Below, piece after piece: positions 34,217-47,649 of a stretch of 64,000 nucleotides of DNA. The translations under genes were made by a program, and so were the position numbers. Positions within the stretch are counted from its first letter, which is position 1; each line of letters starts with the position of its first letter. This DNA comes from Elephas maximus indicus (lineage: Eukaryota > Chordata > Mammalia > Proboscidea > Elephantidae): assembly GCF_024166365.1 (NCBI RefSeq), contig NC_064841.1, positions 30,248,001 through 30,312,000 on the forward strand, read 5' to 3'. Below the pieces are notes generated by a model. That model searched no databases, was not told the origin of the DNA, and was given only the letters and a program-made list of their open reading frames with translations.

Positions 34217-34735
34217 GTTGTGGGGTTGGCAACCAATGTCGCAAAATGATATGTGTATTAATCGTTTAATGAGAAATCGATTTGCTCTATAAATCTTCAT
34301 CTAAAGTACAATTAAAAAAAAAAAGAGGACCAGATTTACTGGACTGGCAGAGACTAGTGTAACCCCTGAGACTATCGCCCTGAGATACCCTTTAAACTTT
34401 GAACTGAAACTACTCCCAGAGATCACCTTTCGTCTAAATAACATTGGCCCATAAAATAATCAATATCTCCTGTGAGTATTGTGCTTCTTTAAAAAAACAT
34501 CCATACAAGACCAAATGGTCAACATTTACCCTTTAAAGAAAAGATTAGAAGGTTAGGGGACCAAGGAAACTAAATTAATGAAAACGGAACTACCAAAACA
34601 GAAATAATGAGAACGTTGACACACTGTAAAAAAATGTAACCAATGGCATTGCACAAGTTGTATAGAAATTGTTAAATGGGAACTGAATTTGCTGTGTAAA
34701 CTTTCACCGAAAACACAATAAAAACAAAAAAAATT
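34217..34735 (+). mobile_element. Two L1 3' ends between one target-site duplication
   Basis: The first part ends at an A-tract at 34311-34323 after 'aatcttcatctaaagtacaa'. The second begins 'ggaccagatttactggactg' and ends at 'actttcaccgaaaacacaat' plus an A-rich tail. 'attgatatgtca' before and 'attggtatgtca' after look like a single target-site duplication around both. See findings. Confidence 0.8.
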
Positions 34736-34759
34736 GGTATGTCAAGCCAGGGCTTCCAG

Positions 34760-35100
34760 TTCATTCCAGTTCAAACCCCTGCTGAGAATTTTCACTGCCA
34801 TCCCAGATATACTGAATCAGAATCCACATTTTAACAAGATCCCCAGGAGATTCTTACGTATAATAAAATTTGAGAACCACTGCTGTACTAGTGGTTCTCA
34901 GAATTGGTCCCTAACCAGCAGCAGCACCTGGGAACTTGTTAGCAATGCAGATTCTTTGCATGGGCTCAAACCAGAAGGAACCGGTTCAAAGCCTTGTTTC
35001 AAGCACACACTAGAGAAGTGCTTCTCCAAATACAGTGTTTGGCAGATCTAGAGTAGGGTCTCAGGTTCTGCCTTTCTAACAAGTTCCCAGGGGATGCCAA
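34760..35100. mobile_element. MER5A-like hAT MITE pieces
   Basis: 'tactgaatcagaatccacat', 'acaagatccccaggagattc', 'tagtggttctcagaattggt' and 'acaagttcccaggggatgcc' are MER5A-type ends and centre from at least two fragments. Confidence 0.6.
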
Positions 35101-35107
35101 GACTGCT

Positions 35108-37081
35108 GGTCTGCCATATCTCACACCAAACACAAAAACTAACTCTAAATGAATCAAAGACCTAAATATAAAATCTAAAATGGTAGAGATCATGGGATAA
35201 AAAATAGGGACAAAGCTAGGGGCCCTAATACATGGCATAAATAGTTCACACACCATAAATAATAATGCACAAACACCAGAAGAGAAACTAGATAACTGGA
35301 AGCTCCTAAAAATCAAACATTTATGCTCATCAAAAGACTTCACCAAAAGAGTAAAAAGAGATCTTACAGACAGAGAAAAAATTGGGCTATGACATATCCG
35401 ATAAGGGCCTAATCACTAAAATCTAGAAGATACTGCAACACCTCAACAACAAAAAGACAAATAATCCAATTTAAAAATGGGCAAAGGATATGAACAGACA
35501 CTTCACCAAAGAAGACATTCAGGCAGCTAACAGATACATGAGGAAATGCTCATGATCAGTAGCCATTAGAAAAATGCATATCAAACCTACACTGAGATAC
35601 ACTCTCACTCCAACAATGCTGGCACTAATCCAAAAACCACAAAATAACAAATGTTGGAGAGGTTGTGGGGAGATTGGAACTCTTATGCACTGCAGGTGGG
35701 AATGTAAAATAGTGCATCCATTTTGGAAAACAATATGGCACTTTCTTAAAAAGCTAGAAATAGAAATGCCATACTATCCAGAAATCCCACTCCTAGAAAT
35801 ATACCCTAAATTTGAGTTGTCACACGAATAGACATATGCACACCCATGTTCATTGTAGCACACCCATGTTCAATAGCAAAAAGTTGGAAACAACCTAAAT
35901 GCTCGTCAACAGATGAATGGATAAACAAATTATGGGACATACACACAACGGAATACTATGCAATGATAAATTTGCAAAACATCTCATGACATGGATTAAT
36001 TTGGAGGGTATTATGCTGAGTGAAATAAGTCAGCCACAAAAGGACAAATATTGTATGAGACCACTATTATAAGAACTCAAGAAAAGGTTTACACAGAGAA
36101 AAAAGTATTCTTTGCTGGTTATAAGGGTAGAGAGGGTGAGGGAAGTAAAACCACTAACTAAATAGTAGACAAGTGTCAACTTCAGTGAAGGGAAGAACAA
36201 CACACAATACAGGGGAAATCAGCAGAACTGGACCTAAGCAAAAGCATAGAAGCTTCCTAGATACATCCAAACACTTTGGGGGATCAGCGGGGGCTGGGTC
36301 CTGGGGACCAGAGTCTCAGGGGGACATCTAGGTCAACTGGCATAACATAGTTTACAAAGAATACATTCTACTTCCTACTTTGGTGAGTAGTGTCTGGGGT
36401 CTTAAAAGCTTGTGAGCAGTCATCTAATATACATCTACTGGTCCCATCCCACCCAGAGCAAAGGAGAATGAAGCAAACCAAAGACACAAGGAAAATACTG
36501 ACTTGAAGGATTAAAATACCACATGAACCAAAGACTCCACCAGCCTGAGACCAGAAGAACTAGATGTTACCTGGCTACCACCAATGATTGCTCTTACAGG
36601 GAACAGAACAGAGAGTCCTGGACAGAGTAGGAGAAAAAAGTAGAACAGAATTCAAAGTCACATAAAAAGACCAGACTTCATGGCCTAGCAGAAACTGGAG
36701 GAACCCCGAAACTATGGCCCCCAGACGCTCTGCTAACCCAGAACTGAAGTCTTTCTTGAAGCCCGATTTTCAGGAAAAGATTAGACAGGACTATAAAACA
36801 AAAAAATAACACACATGAGGAACGTGCTTCTTAGTTCAATCAAATATGCAAGGCCAAATGGGCAGCTCCTGTTCAAAAGCCGAACAAGAAAGCAAGAAGA
36901 GACAGGAACTGGACGAATGGACACAGAGAAACTGGGGTGGGAAGGGGGAGCATGCGATCACATTGTGGGGATTGCAGCCAATGTCACAAAAAAATACATG
37001 TATAACTTTTTAAATGAGAAATTAACTTCAGCTGTGAACTTTCACCTAAAGCACAATAAAAAAAAATTAATTAAAAAAAAA
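35108..37081 (+). mobile_element. L1 element: ORF2 C-terminal remnant plus 3'UTR
   Basis: The 5' side (35108-35830) is the degraded end of L1 ORF2. The frame at 35574-35831 reads through NKCWRGCGEIGTLMHCRWEC and FLKKLEIEMPYYPEIPLLEI, the Cys-containing end of ORF2. The 3' side (36300-37081) is an afrotherian L1 3'UTR with 'gtctggggtcttaaaagctt', 'cagcctgagaccagaagaac', 'gcagccaatgtcacaaaaaa' and 'ctttcacctaaagcacaata' plus poly(A). Stops elsewhere make it inactive. The same 3'UTR recurs at 63172-64000. Confidence 0.88.
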
Positions 37082-37380
37082 GAATTGGACTGGACAATGG
37101 GTCGGAGAGGGATGCTGGTGAGGAGTGAGCTTCTTGGATCAGGTGCACACTTGATACTATGTTGGCATCTCCTGCCTGGAGGGGAGATGAGAGGGTGGAG
37201 GGGGTTAGAAGCTGGCAAAATGGACCCGAAAAGAGAGAGTGGAGGGAGAGAGCGGGCTGTTTCATTAGGGGGAGAGTGATTGGGAGTGTGTAGCAAGGTA
37301 TATATGGGTTTTTGTGTGAGAAACTGACTTGATTTGTAAACTTTCACTTAAAGCACAATAAAAATTCTAAAAAAAAAAAA
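37082..37380 (+). mobile_element. Second L1 3' end of another subfamily
   Basis: It follows the previous poly(A) directly, contains G-rich polypurine (for example 'gagatgagagggtggagggg') and closes with 'gtaaactttcacttaaagca' and AATAAAAATT plus poly(A). A purine-rich tract is usual in L1 3'UTRs. Confidence 0.8.
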
Positions 37381-37477
37381 GATACCAGCCAAAAAAAAAG
37401 TGTTGTGGTCTAGGGACCACACTTTGAGTCTGAGTCGGCTCTAATCAGATCTTGTCATAAACTGAGTAGAAAAGTGT

Positions 37478-38024
37478 TAGTCATTGTGTGTCAACTTGGC
37501 TGGGCCATGATTCTCAATGTTTGGTAGTCGTATGATGGTGTGATCATTTCCATCATGAAACTTGATATTATATGATCACCTCCATGATGGGATCTGCTGT
37601 GAGTAGCCAGTCAGTTGAAAGGGAGTTTTCTTGGGCATGTGGCCTGCACTGAATATAAGTGGATATTCTAGCAAGGCTTGTGGGCTTTTGCTTGTTCTGG
37701 ATCCTGCAGCTGTCTCCTATTCATCTGACCTCCGGTTCTTGGGACTTGGCTAGCAGCTTACCTGCAGTGTTGCCTGCCAATCTTTGAGATTTGTCGATCT
37801 TCGCAGCCTGTGAGCAAGAGCCCTCCTCTCTGATCTGACAATCTTGGGTTCACCAGCCCCTATGGTTATGTGCATCAGAAGAAGCCTTTATCCTGACCCA
37901 TGGACTTGGGACATTCCAGCATCTACAATCTCCTGAGCCATTTCCTTGGTATAATTCTCTCTGTGTATATATATATTATGTGCTTTACCAGTTTTGGTTC
38001 TCTAGAGAACCCAGCCCAAGACAG
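37478..38024. mobile_element. LTR-like interspersed repeat, unclassified
   Basis: The unit opens TGTGTCAACTTGGCTGGGCC and ends CTCTAGAGAACCCAGCCCAA then GACAG. It contains a short TATATATAT run (37967-37977) and 'gacattccagcatctacaat'. The shape resembles a solo LTR or a MER-type repeat, but I cannot name the family. Confidence 0.45.
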
Positions 38025-39106
38025 TCATTCATTCACTCCAACTACTCAAACTTCAACCAACAACCCAGGGAAGAGAACAGTGGAGGAAGATTCAGAGGAG
38101 ACCTGGGGGGTATACTCCAAGCCTAGATAGATGTCTTTGATGTCCACTATTTTAATCTTCAGGAATTTGTGCTCCACATAGAAAAAGACATTCTAAGCAA
38201 ACTAAAAGACCAGGAGGAAAACATTTACAAAATACAAGGCTAATATGCATACCGTATAAAGATATTCTTCAAATTTAGAAAAAAAAAAAAAAGGGAGGGC
38301 CAGGGGGACTAATAAATACAAGGCCAAGCAAGATAAATCTTGCCATGAAACATATGAAAAGATTCTTAGCTAATTAAAAGCCAAAGAAATTAAAATTAAA
38401 TCAATATCACAATCTATCAGATTAGCAAAATGAGATTGAAAATGCCCATTGTTGATGAAACATCTGGACTTTTTTGTCCAGACTTCCACTTCCAGCAAAG
38501 ATAGAGAAACAAAGACTGGATTTACCCTCCCGCGTAAACAACTAGAAAACCAAACAATGAAGTTCAGACATTGGACAACAAGCAGTACAGATCAATGACC
38601 CCTGAGAGAAGATAAACAACCAAAGTGACCCCTATGATTACCCCAGCTTAGTGTCTAAACAGAGTTTCTAGGTCACGGTGCAAAAAGAATGGACCTAAAC
38701 AGAGCTCAGTAGTTGAGGCAACAGAGGTTGGAGTTTGGTGAGGCCAAGGAAGTAGAATTCGTGGGAGGAAAATACCAGAAGGAAGGGAGCTGCACGGATA
38801 AAGAACTCCAGAGATATGGAAAGGGGTCCCCTCAGGTCTCTGGCTAAGTGCTCATTGGAGCGCACAAGTGAGGAAACTACCTGAGGCCAGGGAAAACGGT
38901 GACTGACAGAAATAAGTGGAGTAATCCCCAGAGCTTACGCAGGGCTAGAACTAGGTCATGTAGTAACAGGTCATGCTTCCATCTGCCAGAATGAAAATAC
39001 CCCCTACTACACAGGATAGCAGGTAGAGTGCTCAGAAAGGTATTATCTTAGTGAAGTGTAATCAGTTCTAGACGAAAGGCTGTTTTGTACCCACCCTGCT
39101 AGCTGC

Positions 39107-39319
39107 TGTTGTTGTTGATGTTAGTTGCTGTCTAGTTGCTTCCAACTCAGAGTGATCCCATGTGTTAAGAATAGAACTGTTCCATAGGGTTTTCAAGGCT
39201 GCGACCTTTTAGAAACAGATTGCCAGGACTGTCTTCCATGGCGCCTCTGGGTGTGTTTGAACCACTAACCTTTTGGCTAGTAGTTGAGGGCTTAATAGTT
39301 TGCACTACCCAGGCACTCC
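39107..39319 (-). repeat. AfroSINE-related SINE (older long form)
   Basis: Reverse: 'tgctgttgttgttgatgtta' tail side, 'ccatagggttttcaaggctg', 'gtttgaaccactaacctttt' and 'tttgcactacccaggcactc' head. Same subtype as 32495-32691. Confidence 0.82.
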
Positions 39320-39448
39320 AGTGCCCACCCTAACATATTCTAAAAGCAAGCATCAAAAGGATCAAACTGACCCCAAGAAACTAAACTACATCCCACAACA
39401 AAGTCCAACAATATTTTAAGAAATACAGCAAAATCCTATACCCAAAAA

Positions 39449-39608
39449 AAAAAAACCCATTGCCGCCGAGTCGATTCCAACTCATAGTGACCCTATAGGA
39501 CAGATTAGAACTGCCCCATAGAGTTTCCAAGGAGCACCTGGCAGATTCAAACTGCCAACCTTTTGGTTAACAGCCATAGCACTTAATTGCTAAGCCACCA
39601 GGGTTTCC
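39449..39608 (-). repeat. AfroSINE (short form)
   Basis: Reverse: CCATTGCCGCCGAGTCGATT, GTGACCCTATAGGACAGATT, GGTTAACAGCCATAGCACTT, CCACCAGGGTTTCC. Confidence 0.92.
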
Positions 39609-40023
39609 ATCCTGTACCCAACAACAAAAAATTCAAATAAAACTGTTATTGGAATCTAACAAAAACTTACCAAGCATACAAAGAAACAGGAAAGCAAGGT
39701 TCATAAGAGGGGAGAAAATCAATCCATAGAAACAGACCCAGAAATTGTATAGGTTATAGAATTAGGAGGCAAAGACATTAAAACACCTTTTATAAATACA
39801 CTTTATATAGTAAAGAAGGTAGTTAAAACATAAATATGATGAAGAAGGAAACTGAACCCAAACTGAATTTCCTGAAATGAAAAATGGGCTGAATTCGATC
39901 AATAGCAGATTAGACACTGCAGTGGAAAAGATCAGGGAACTTGAGAATATACCAGTAGAAACTATTCGCGAATAAATAGAAGAGAGAAAAAAGAGTGAAC
40001 AATAAATGCAGAAAACAATATGT

Positions 40024-42690
40024 CATTGTGTTGTTGTTAGGTGCCTTCGAGTCAGTTCCGACTCGTAGCAACCCTATGTACAACAGAACAAAACACTGCC
40101 CAATCTTGCACCATGCTCGTAAACCTTGTTATGCTTGAGCCCATTATTGCAGCCACTGTGTCAATCCATCTTGTTGAAGGTCTTCCTCTTTTTTGCTGAT
40201 ACTCTACTTTACCAAGCATGACATCCTTCTCCAGGGACTAATCCCTCCCAATAACACGTCCAAAGTATGTGAGACTAAGTCTCATCATCCTTGCTTCTAA
40301 TTAGCATTCTGACTATACTTCCTTCAAGACAGATTTGTTTGTTCTTCTGGCAGTTCGTGGTATACTCAATATTCTTTGCCAACACCATAGTTCGAAGGCA
40401 TTAATTCTTCTTCGGTCTTTCTTATTCATTTTCTAGCATTCACATGCGTATGAGGCAATTAAAAATAAACCATGCCTTGGGTCAGGTACACCTTAGTCCT
40501 TAAAGTGACATCTTTGCTTTTTAATACTTTAAAGAGCTCTTTTGCAGCAGATTTGCCCAATGCAAAGTGCCGTTTAATTTCTTGACTGCTACTTCCACGG
40601 GCATTGATTGTGGATCCAGGCAAAATGAAATCCTTGACAACTGCAACATTTTCTCCGTTTGTCATGATGTTGCTTATTGGTCCAGTTGTGAGGATTTTTG
40701 TTTTCTTTATGTCCAGGAGTAATCCATACTGAATACTGTGGTCTTTGATCTTCATCAGTAAGTCCTTCAAGTCCTGTTCATTTTGAGCAAGCAAGGTTGT
40801 GTCATCTGCGTAGCACAGGTGTTAATGAGACTTCCTTCAATCCCGCGGCCAGGTTTTTCTTCATATAGTCCAGTTTCTCAGATTATATGCTCAGTTTACA
40901 GATTGAATAAGTATGGCGAAAAGATACAGGTTCCTTCTGAGCACAATTGAGTGTGCTGGAATTCCCATTCTTGCAAAGTTATCCATAATTCGTTATGATC
41001 CACACAGCCAGATGCTTTTGCATAGTAAATAAAACACAGATAAACTTCTTTCTGGTATTCTCTGCTTTCAGCCATGATCCATCTGACACCAGTAGTGATA
41101 CCCCTCGTTCCACATCCTCTTCTGAATCCAACTTGAATTTCTGGCAGTTCCCTGTTGATGTACTGCTGCAATCGCGTTTTAATTATCTTCAGCAAAATTT
41201 TACTTGTGTGTGATGTTAATGATATTATTTGATAATTTCCACATTCCATTGGATCACCTTTTTTGGAAATAGGCATAAATATGGATCTCTTCCAGTTGGT
41301 TGGCCAGGTAGTTCTCCCCCAGATTTCTCGGCATAGACAAGTGAGTGCTTCCAGCACTGCATCCATTTGTTGAAACATCTCAATTGGTATTCCGTCAATT
41401 CCTGGAGCCTTGTTTTTCACCAATGCTTTCAATGCAGCTTGGACTTTTTCCTTCAGTACCATGGGTTCCTGATCATATGAAATCTCCTGAAGTGGTTGAA
41501 CGTCAACCAATTCTTTTTGGTACAGTGACTGTGTATTATACTTCCATCTTCTTTTGATGCTTTCTGCATCATTTAATATTTTCCCCATAGAGTCCTTCGA
41601 TGTTACAACTCAAGGCTTGAATTTTTTCTTCAGTTCTTTCAGCTTGAGAAATACCAAGCATGTTTCTCCTTTTGGTTTTCTATCTCCACATCTTTGCACA
41701 TGTCATTATAATACTTTACTTTGTCTTCTCGAGCTGCCCTTTGAAACCTTCTGTTCAACTCTTTTATTTCATTATTTCTTCCTTTCACTTTAGCTACTTT
41801 ACCTTCAAGAGCAACTTTCAGAGCCTCTTCTGACATCCATTTTGATCTTTTCTTTCTTTCCTATCCTTTTAATTGCCTCTTGCTTTCTTCATGTATGATG
41901 CCCTTGATGTCATTCCACAATTATTCTGGTCTTCAGTCATTAGTATTCAATGTGTCTAAGCTATTCTTGAGATGGTCTCTAAATTCAGGTGAGAAATACT
42001 GAAGGTCATACTTTGGCTTTCTTGGACTTGTTCTAATTTTCAACTGCAACTTGAACTTGCGTATGAGTAATTGATGGCCTGTCCACAGTTAGCCCCTGGC
42101 CTTATTCTGTCTGATGATACTGAGTTTTTACATCATCTCTTTCCACAGATGTAGTCAATTCGATTCCTGTGTATGCCACCTGGCAAGGTCCACGTGTATA
42201 GTCACCGTTTATGTTGGTGAAAAAAGGTATTTCCAATGAATAGACAGTTGGTCTTGCAAAATTCTATCGTGTGATCTCTGGCATTATTTCTGTCACCAAG
42301 GCTATATTTTCCAACTACCAATCCTTCTTCTTTGTTTCCAACTTTCGCGTTCCAATCACCAGTAATTACCAATGCATCTTGATTTCAAGTTTAATCAATT
42401 TCAGGTTGCAGAAGTTGGTAAAAATCTTCAATTTCTTCCTCTTTGGCCTTTTTGGTTGGTGCATATATTTGAATAGTAGTCGTATTAACTGATCTTCCTA
42501 GCAGGCATATGGATATTATCCTATCACTGACGGCATTTTACTTCAGGGTAGATCTTGAAACCTGTCCACCAAGGGTGACCTTGCTGATATTTGAAGTATC
42601 AGTGGCAAGGCTTCCAGTATCAGAGCAACACGTGGTGGATTGTGTCACTGGAGCTCAGAAAAAAAGGAGAGAAGGGAAGTGTCCAAAAAA
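40024..42690 (-). mobile_element. RTE-clade (BovB-like) LINE, near full length, inactive
   Basis: RTE elements encode an apurinic endonuclease and a reverse transcriptase that copy RTE RNA and, in Afrotheria, drive AfroSINE spread. On the minus strand the endonuclease signature GDWNAKVGN is encoded at 42360-42335. The RT palm follows with PGIDGIPIEMF, GDPMECGNYQIISL and the catalytic YADD at 40812-40801. The C-terminal part contains IKRHFALGKSAAKELF. The RT reading frame is broken into pieces (41588-40896 and 40794-40459), and the RT motif A is degraded (AKASGCVDH), so it is dead. The 3' end (GTTGCTACGAGTCGGAACTG to CTAACAACAACAC) matches the AfroSINE tail. It interrupts an old L1 on the opposite strand. 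Confidence 0.88.
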
Positions 42691-42786
42691 AAAAAAGACA
42701 TTTCAGCTAAAAAATAACCAAAATTTTAATAACTTGATGATCACTACAAACTTATAGATCCAAGGATTTTGGTGAATTCCAAGCAT
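42691..42786 (+). mobile_element. Old L1 fragment, part 2 (right of the RTE)
   Basis: After the RTE, 'caaaattttaataacttgat', 'cactacaaacttatagatcc' and 'ggtgaattccaagca' continue the L1 5' region interrupted at 40023. Confidence 0.55.
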
Positions 42787-45060
<2,274 letters not shown>

Positions 45061-45063
45061 CTG

Positions 45064-45142
45064 TTATCTTAGTGTTTTGTCTATCTGTTTATCTGTCTAC
45101 TATGTTATCTTAGTGTGTTGTCTGTTTATCTGTCTACTATGT
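45064..45142 (+). repeat. Two-copy tandem repeat (about 40 bp)
   Basis: 'ttatcttagtgttttgtcta' plus 'tctgtttatctgtctactat' is followed by a second, slightly shorter copy starting 'ttatcttagtgtgttgtctg'. Just after the pseudogene end. Confidence 0.85.
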
Positions 45143-45814
45143 GGGGTAGGTTCAGAACAGAATTGAGTTCTGCCGGGATAAAAAGGTTAATACCCATTGT
45201 GTGTCTTGGAGGGGAGAGCAAGATGGCAGATCTCAGTCTTTTTTGGCCTGATTTACTTTGCTACCCAAAGCCTTTAGGGAAGAATGAAGGGGGCCACGGG
45301 CCTAATATTGGTGTGGATGGCACGGTTAGGCCCAGGCCCTGGACCCTGAGGAGGGAGCAGTTGTGACAACCTCTACTGCATTTAGGAGAAGCATTAATTA
45401 GGTCACTTGTTCCCAGGGAATGACCCATATGCCCCAGCACTGTTAAAGAGAGACTGTTCCCTGGGTCCTGCCAAGAAGCCATGTACTCTGAAGTCCAGAA
45501 TTTTTACAGGTGTCACTGCCTGTGCGACCTACAAAATCCAAATGGGAACCATAATTGGCACAGAAATACTGTGATTAATAGAGTGAAAGGGGCTGCAGCA
45601 CACTAGAAGGGGTGTGCTCTTTCTAAAGGTGCATACACAAGTGTTCCTATGGCAGTGAAGGATGAGGCTGTACAGACAACACCAGGACCTACAGATCTGT
45701 GTATGTCCTATGTCCAAGGTGACAAATAATTCCAAAAGTTTTTAGATTCCTCTCTGGGCTATTCACCTCAAGGCCATTGTTGCATTTTCATTGTGTTTTT
45801 GTAAAAGTGGAAAC

Positions 45815-46035
45815 TATTTTAATAGTGCTCAATAAATATTAGCTATTTGCTAAGCACTTTACATGGATTCTCTCATTTAATATGACTATAAGTCAGATAT
45901 TATTATTCCCATTTTACAGTAAAAAGAATTGCGACTCGGAGGGGTTATGTAACCAGTCCAAGCAAATGGTGGGGATGGGCTTCAAGTTCAAACATCAGAA
46001 TCTGTACTCTTTTATCACTGTGCTCTACTAATTAG
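45815..46035 (-). repeat. MIR SINE
   Basis: Reverse MIR: 'ctaagcactttacatggatt', 'ctctcatttaatatgactat', 'cattttacagtaaaaagaat' and 'gttatgtaaccagtccaagc'. The right half is part of the 187-bp duplicated segment. Confidence 0.8.
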
Positions 46036-46117
46036 AGAGAGGAAGAAAGATTTTCAATGAGAGAAGAGCGAGAGAGAGATAAGGACATACATATATACAT
46101 ATATTTATATACAGAAA
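45931..46117 (+). repeat. 187-bp dispersed duplication, copy B (source copy)
   Basis: This copy continues a MIR without a break on its left, so it is the original locus. It ends ATACAGAAA followed by unrelated sequence. Confidence 0.9.
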
Positions 46118-46309
46118 AAGTTTGGGTTAATTCCCTCCAATTACAATTACAATGGTAATCTCTGAGAAACAGAAATTGTGGCAAGGGTTGAGGGGTGGGG
46201 TGAAGAATGGTGAGAGTTTCATTTTACTTAGTTTATATTTTTATTACTTTAAAATTTTACTAGCAAGCTTTACTTGAACACACATACAAACTATATATTT
46301 TCAGAGGGC

Positions 46310-46910
46310 CAAACTTCTGGAAGGTGGAGTAAGGATTTCTAAAAATCCACCTTTCCATAAAAGCAATGAGAACACTCACAAGCATTGTCAAAATTAACTC
46401 TGGAAATGACCAAAGACTTGCAACAAGCCAAGGAGCATTTAAGAAAAACTGCTGAATCTTAGTACAAACAGCGAGATTTGTGGTATTTTAACTTGCCCTA
46501 TTCCCATTCTCCCTGTCCCTGCTCTGTAGTGGCCTTAAAAACTAGCAGCCTTGCAACTACGGTAGCTGTCAAAACTAGCAACCACTGGGGTGGGAGTGGA
46601 GAGCAGACCAGGTTTGGAGCTCCTCCAAAAGCCACATCCCCGGAGAATTGTCACTATTTGACCTGTCTGGCAGCTCCTTTGAAAAGTACCGTTCACAGGC
46701 CTTGTTATTTGACCTGACTCAGAGCTCAGTGGGAAAACCCTATTTTCGAGGCATTGTCAAATGCAATCAGTGGCAACTGTTTGACACTGCAGCTGCCTGA
46801 GGTAGCAATGCCAACTGAAGCAAACAAGAGGCTGATGAAAAAAAACGAAAATCTAGGGAATGAGATATCCATAGGGAGCTTTATAAATCTCTCATATTTT
46901 CAAAATAAGT
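46310..46910 (+). mobile_element. L1 5'UTR-like fragment
   Basis: 'cttctggaaggtggagtaag', 'cataaaagcaatgagaacac', 'gcaaccactggggtgggagt' and 'ccaactgaagcaaacaagag' read like the 5' part of an L1 family. Assignment is from general resemblance only. Confidence 0.4.
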
Positions 46911-46914
46911 TGGA

Positions 46915-47417
46915 AGGTGTGGTAGCCAGACTCTATAAAGATGATCCCAGTGATCTCCACCTCCTGGTATTCATACCCTTGTGTAATTTTCTCCCGTTGA
47001 ATATGGGCTGAATTTAGGGACTTGCTTCTAATAGAAGAAGGCAAAAACGACACTATGCAACTTAGTCTAGGTCATAAAGGAAATTGTTTTTTTTTTTTTT
47101 TGGATCACTCGTTTGAGGGAAACCAGCCTCCGTGTCATGATCAGCTCCAAGGAGACGTCCTCGTAATGAGGAAGTGAAGCCCCTGTCTACAGTCACCTAT
47201 CTGAGCTTGGAAGCTGATCCCCCAGCTCAGTCAAGCTCTGATGACTTCAGGCCTGGGCAACATCTCAACTGCACCCTCATAAAAGCTCCTGAGCCAAAAT
47301 ACCCAGCTCAGTTGCTCCTGGATTTCTGACCCTCGGATACACTGTGAAGTATTTTTTGTTTGAAGCCGCTATATTTTGGGGTAATTTGTTATGCAGCAAT
47401 TAATATTACCAGAGGCG
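46915..47417 (+). mobile_element. MLT1-type solo LTR
   Basis: All MLT1 (MaLR) LTR blocks are in order: 'gccagactctataaagatga', 'cacctcctggtattcatacc', 'ggatcactcgtttgagggaa', 'gctgatcccccagctcagtc' and 'ttttggggtaatttgttatg'. A long T run (47087-47101) sits inside. Confidence 0.85.
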
Positions 47418-47649
47418 GTGGGAGGAAAAGTATGTGAGTAAAAGTCCAGGTTATCATGAAAGAGAATAAACACAAAATGTTCCTATTTTCCTCACCTGAA
47501 ATATTGCATAGAATTTCACATTTTATAGTAAGGTTTTCAAAGTTAATCACTCAGTGTGTAATGAGTAATAGACTTTAAAGGTACAAAAGTAGAAAATGTC
47601 AATCTTAAGGTACAAGAAAGTTCCCACAGAAGACCCAGATGACTGGAAT

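Larger units (their letters stand above)
38465..40023 (+). mobile_element. Old L1 (L1M-type) 5'UTR/ORF1-start fragment, part 1
   Basis: 'gtccagacttccacttccag', 'aacagacccagaaattgtat', 'aggaggcaaagacattaaaa' and 'gcagattagacactgcagtg' are in the order of the 5' part of an old L1. It is broken by AfroSINEs (39107-39319, 39449-39608) and stops at the RTE at 40024. Confidence 0.7.

Noticed and set aside
36815-37279. 154-codon open frame on the plus strand
   Set aside because: Lies across two L1 3'UTRs and an intervening poly(A) (Lys run); non-coding in L1.
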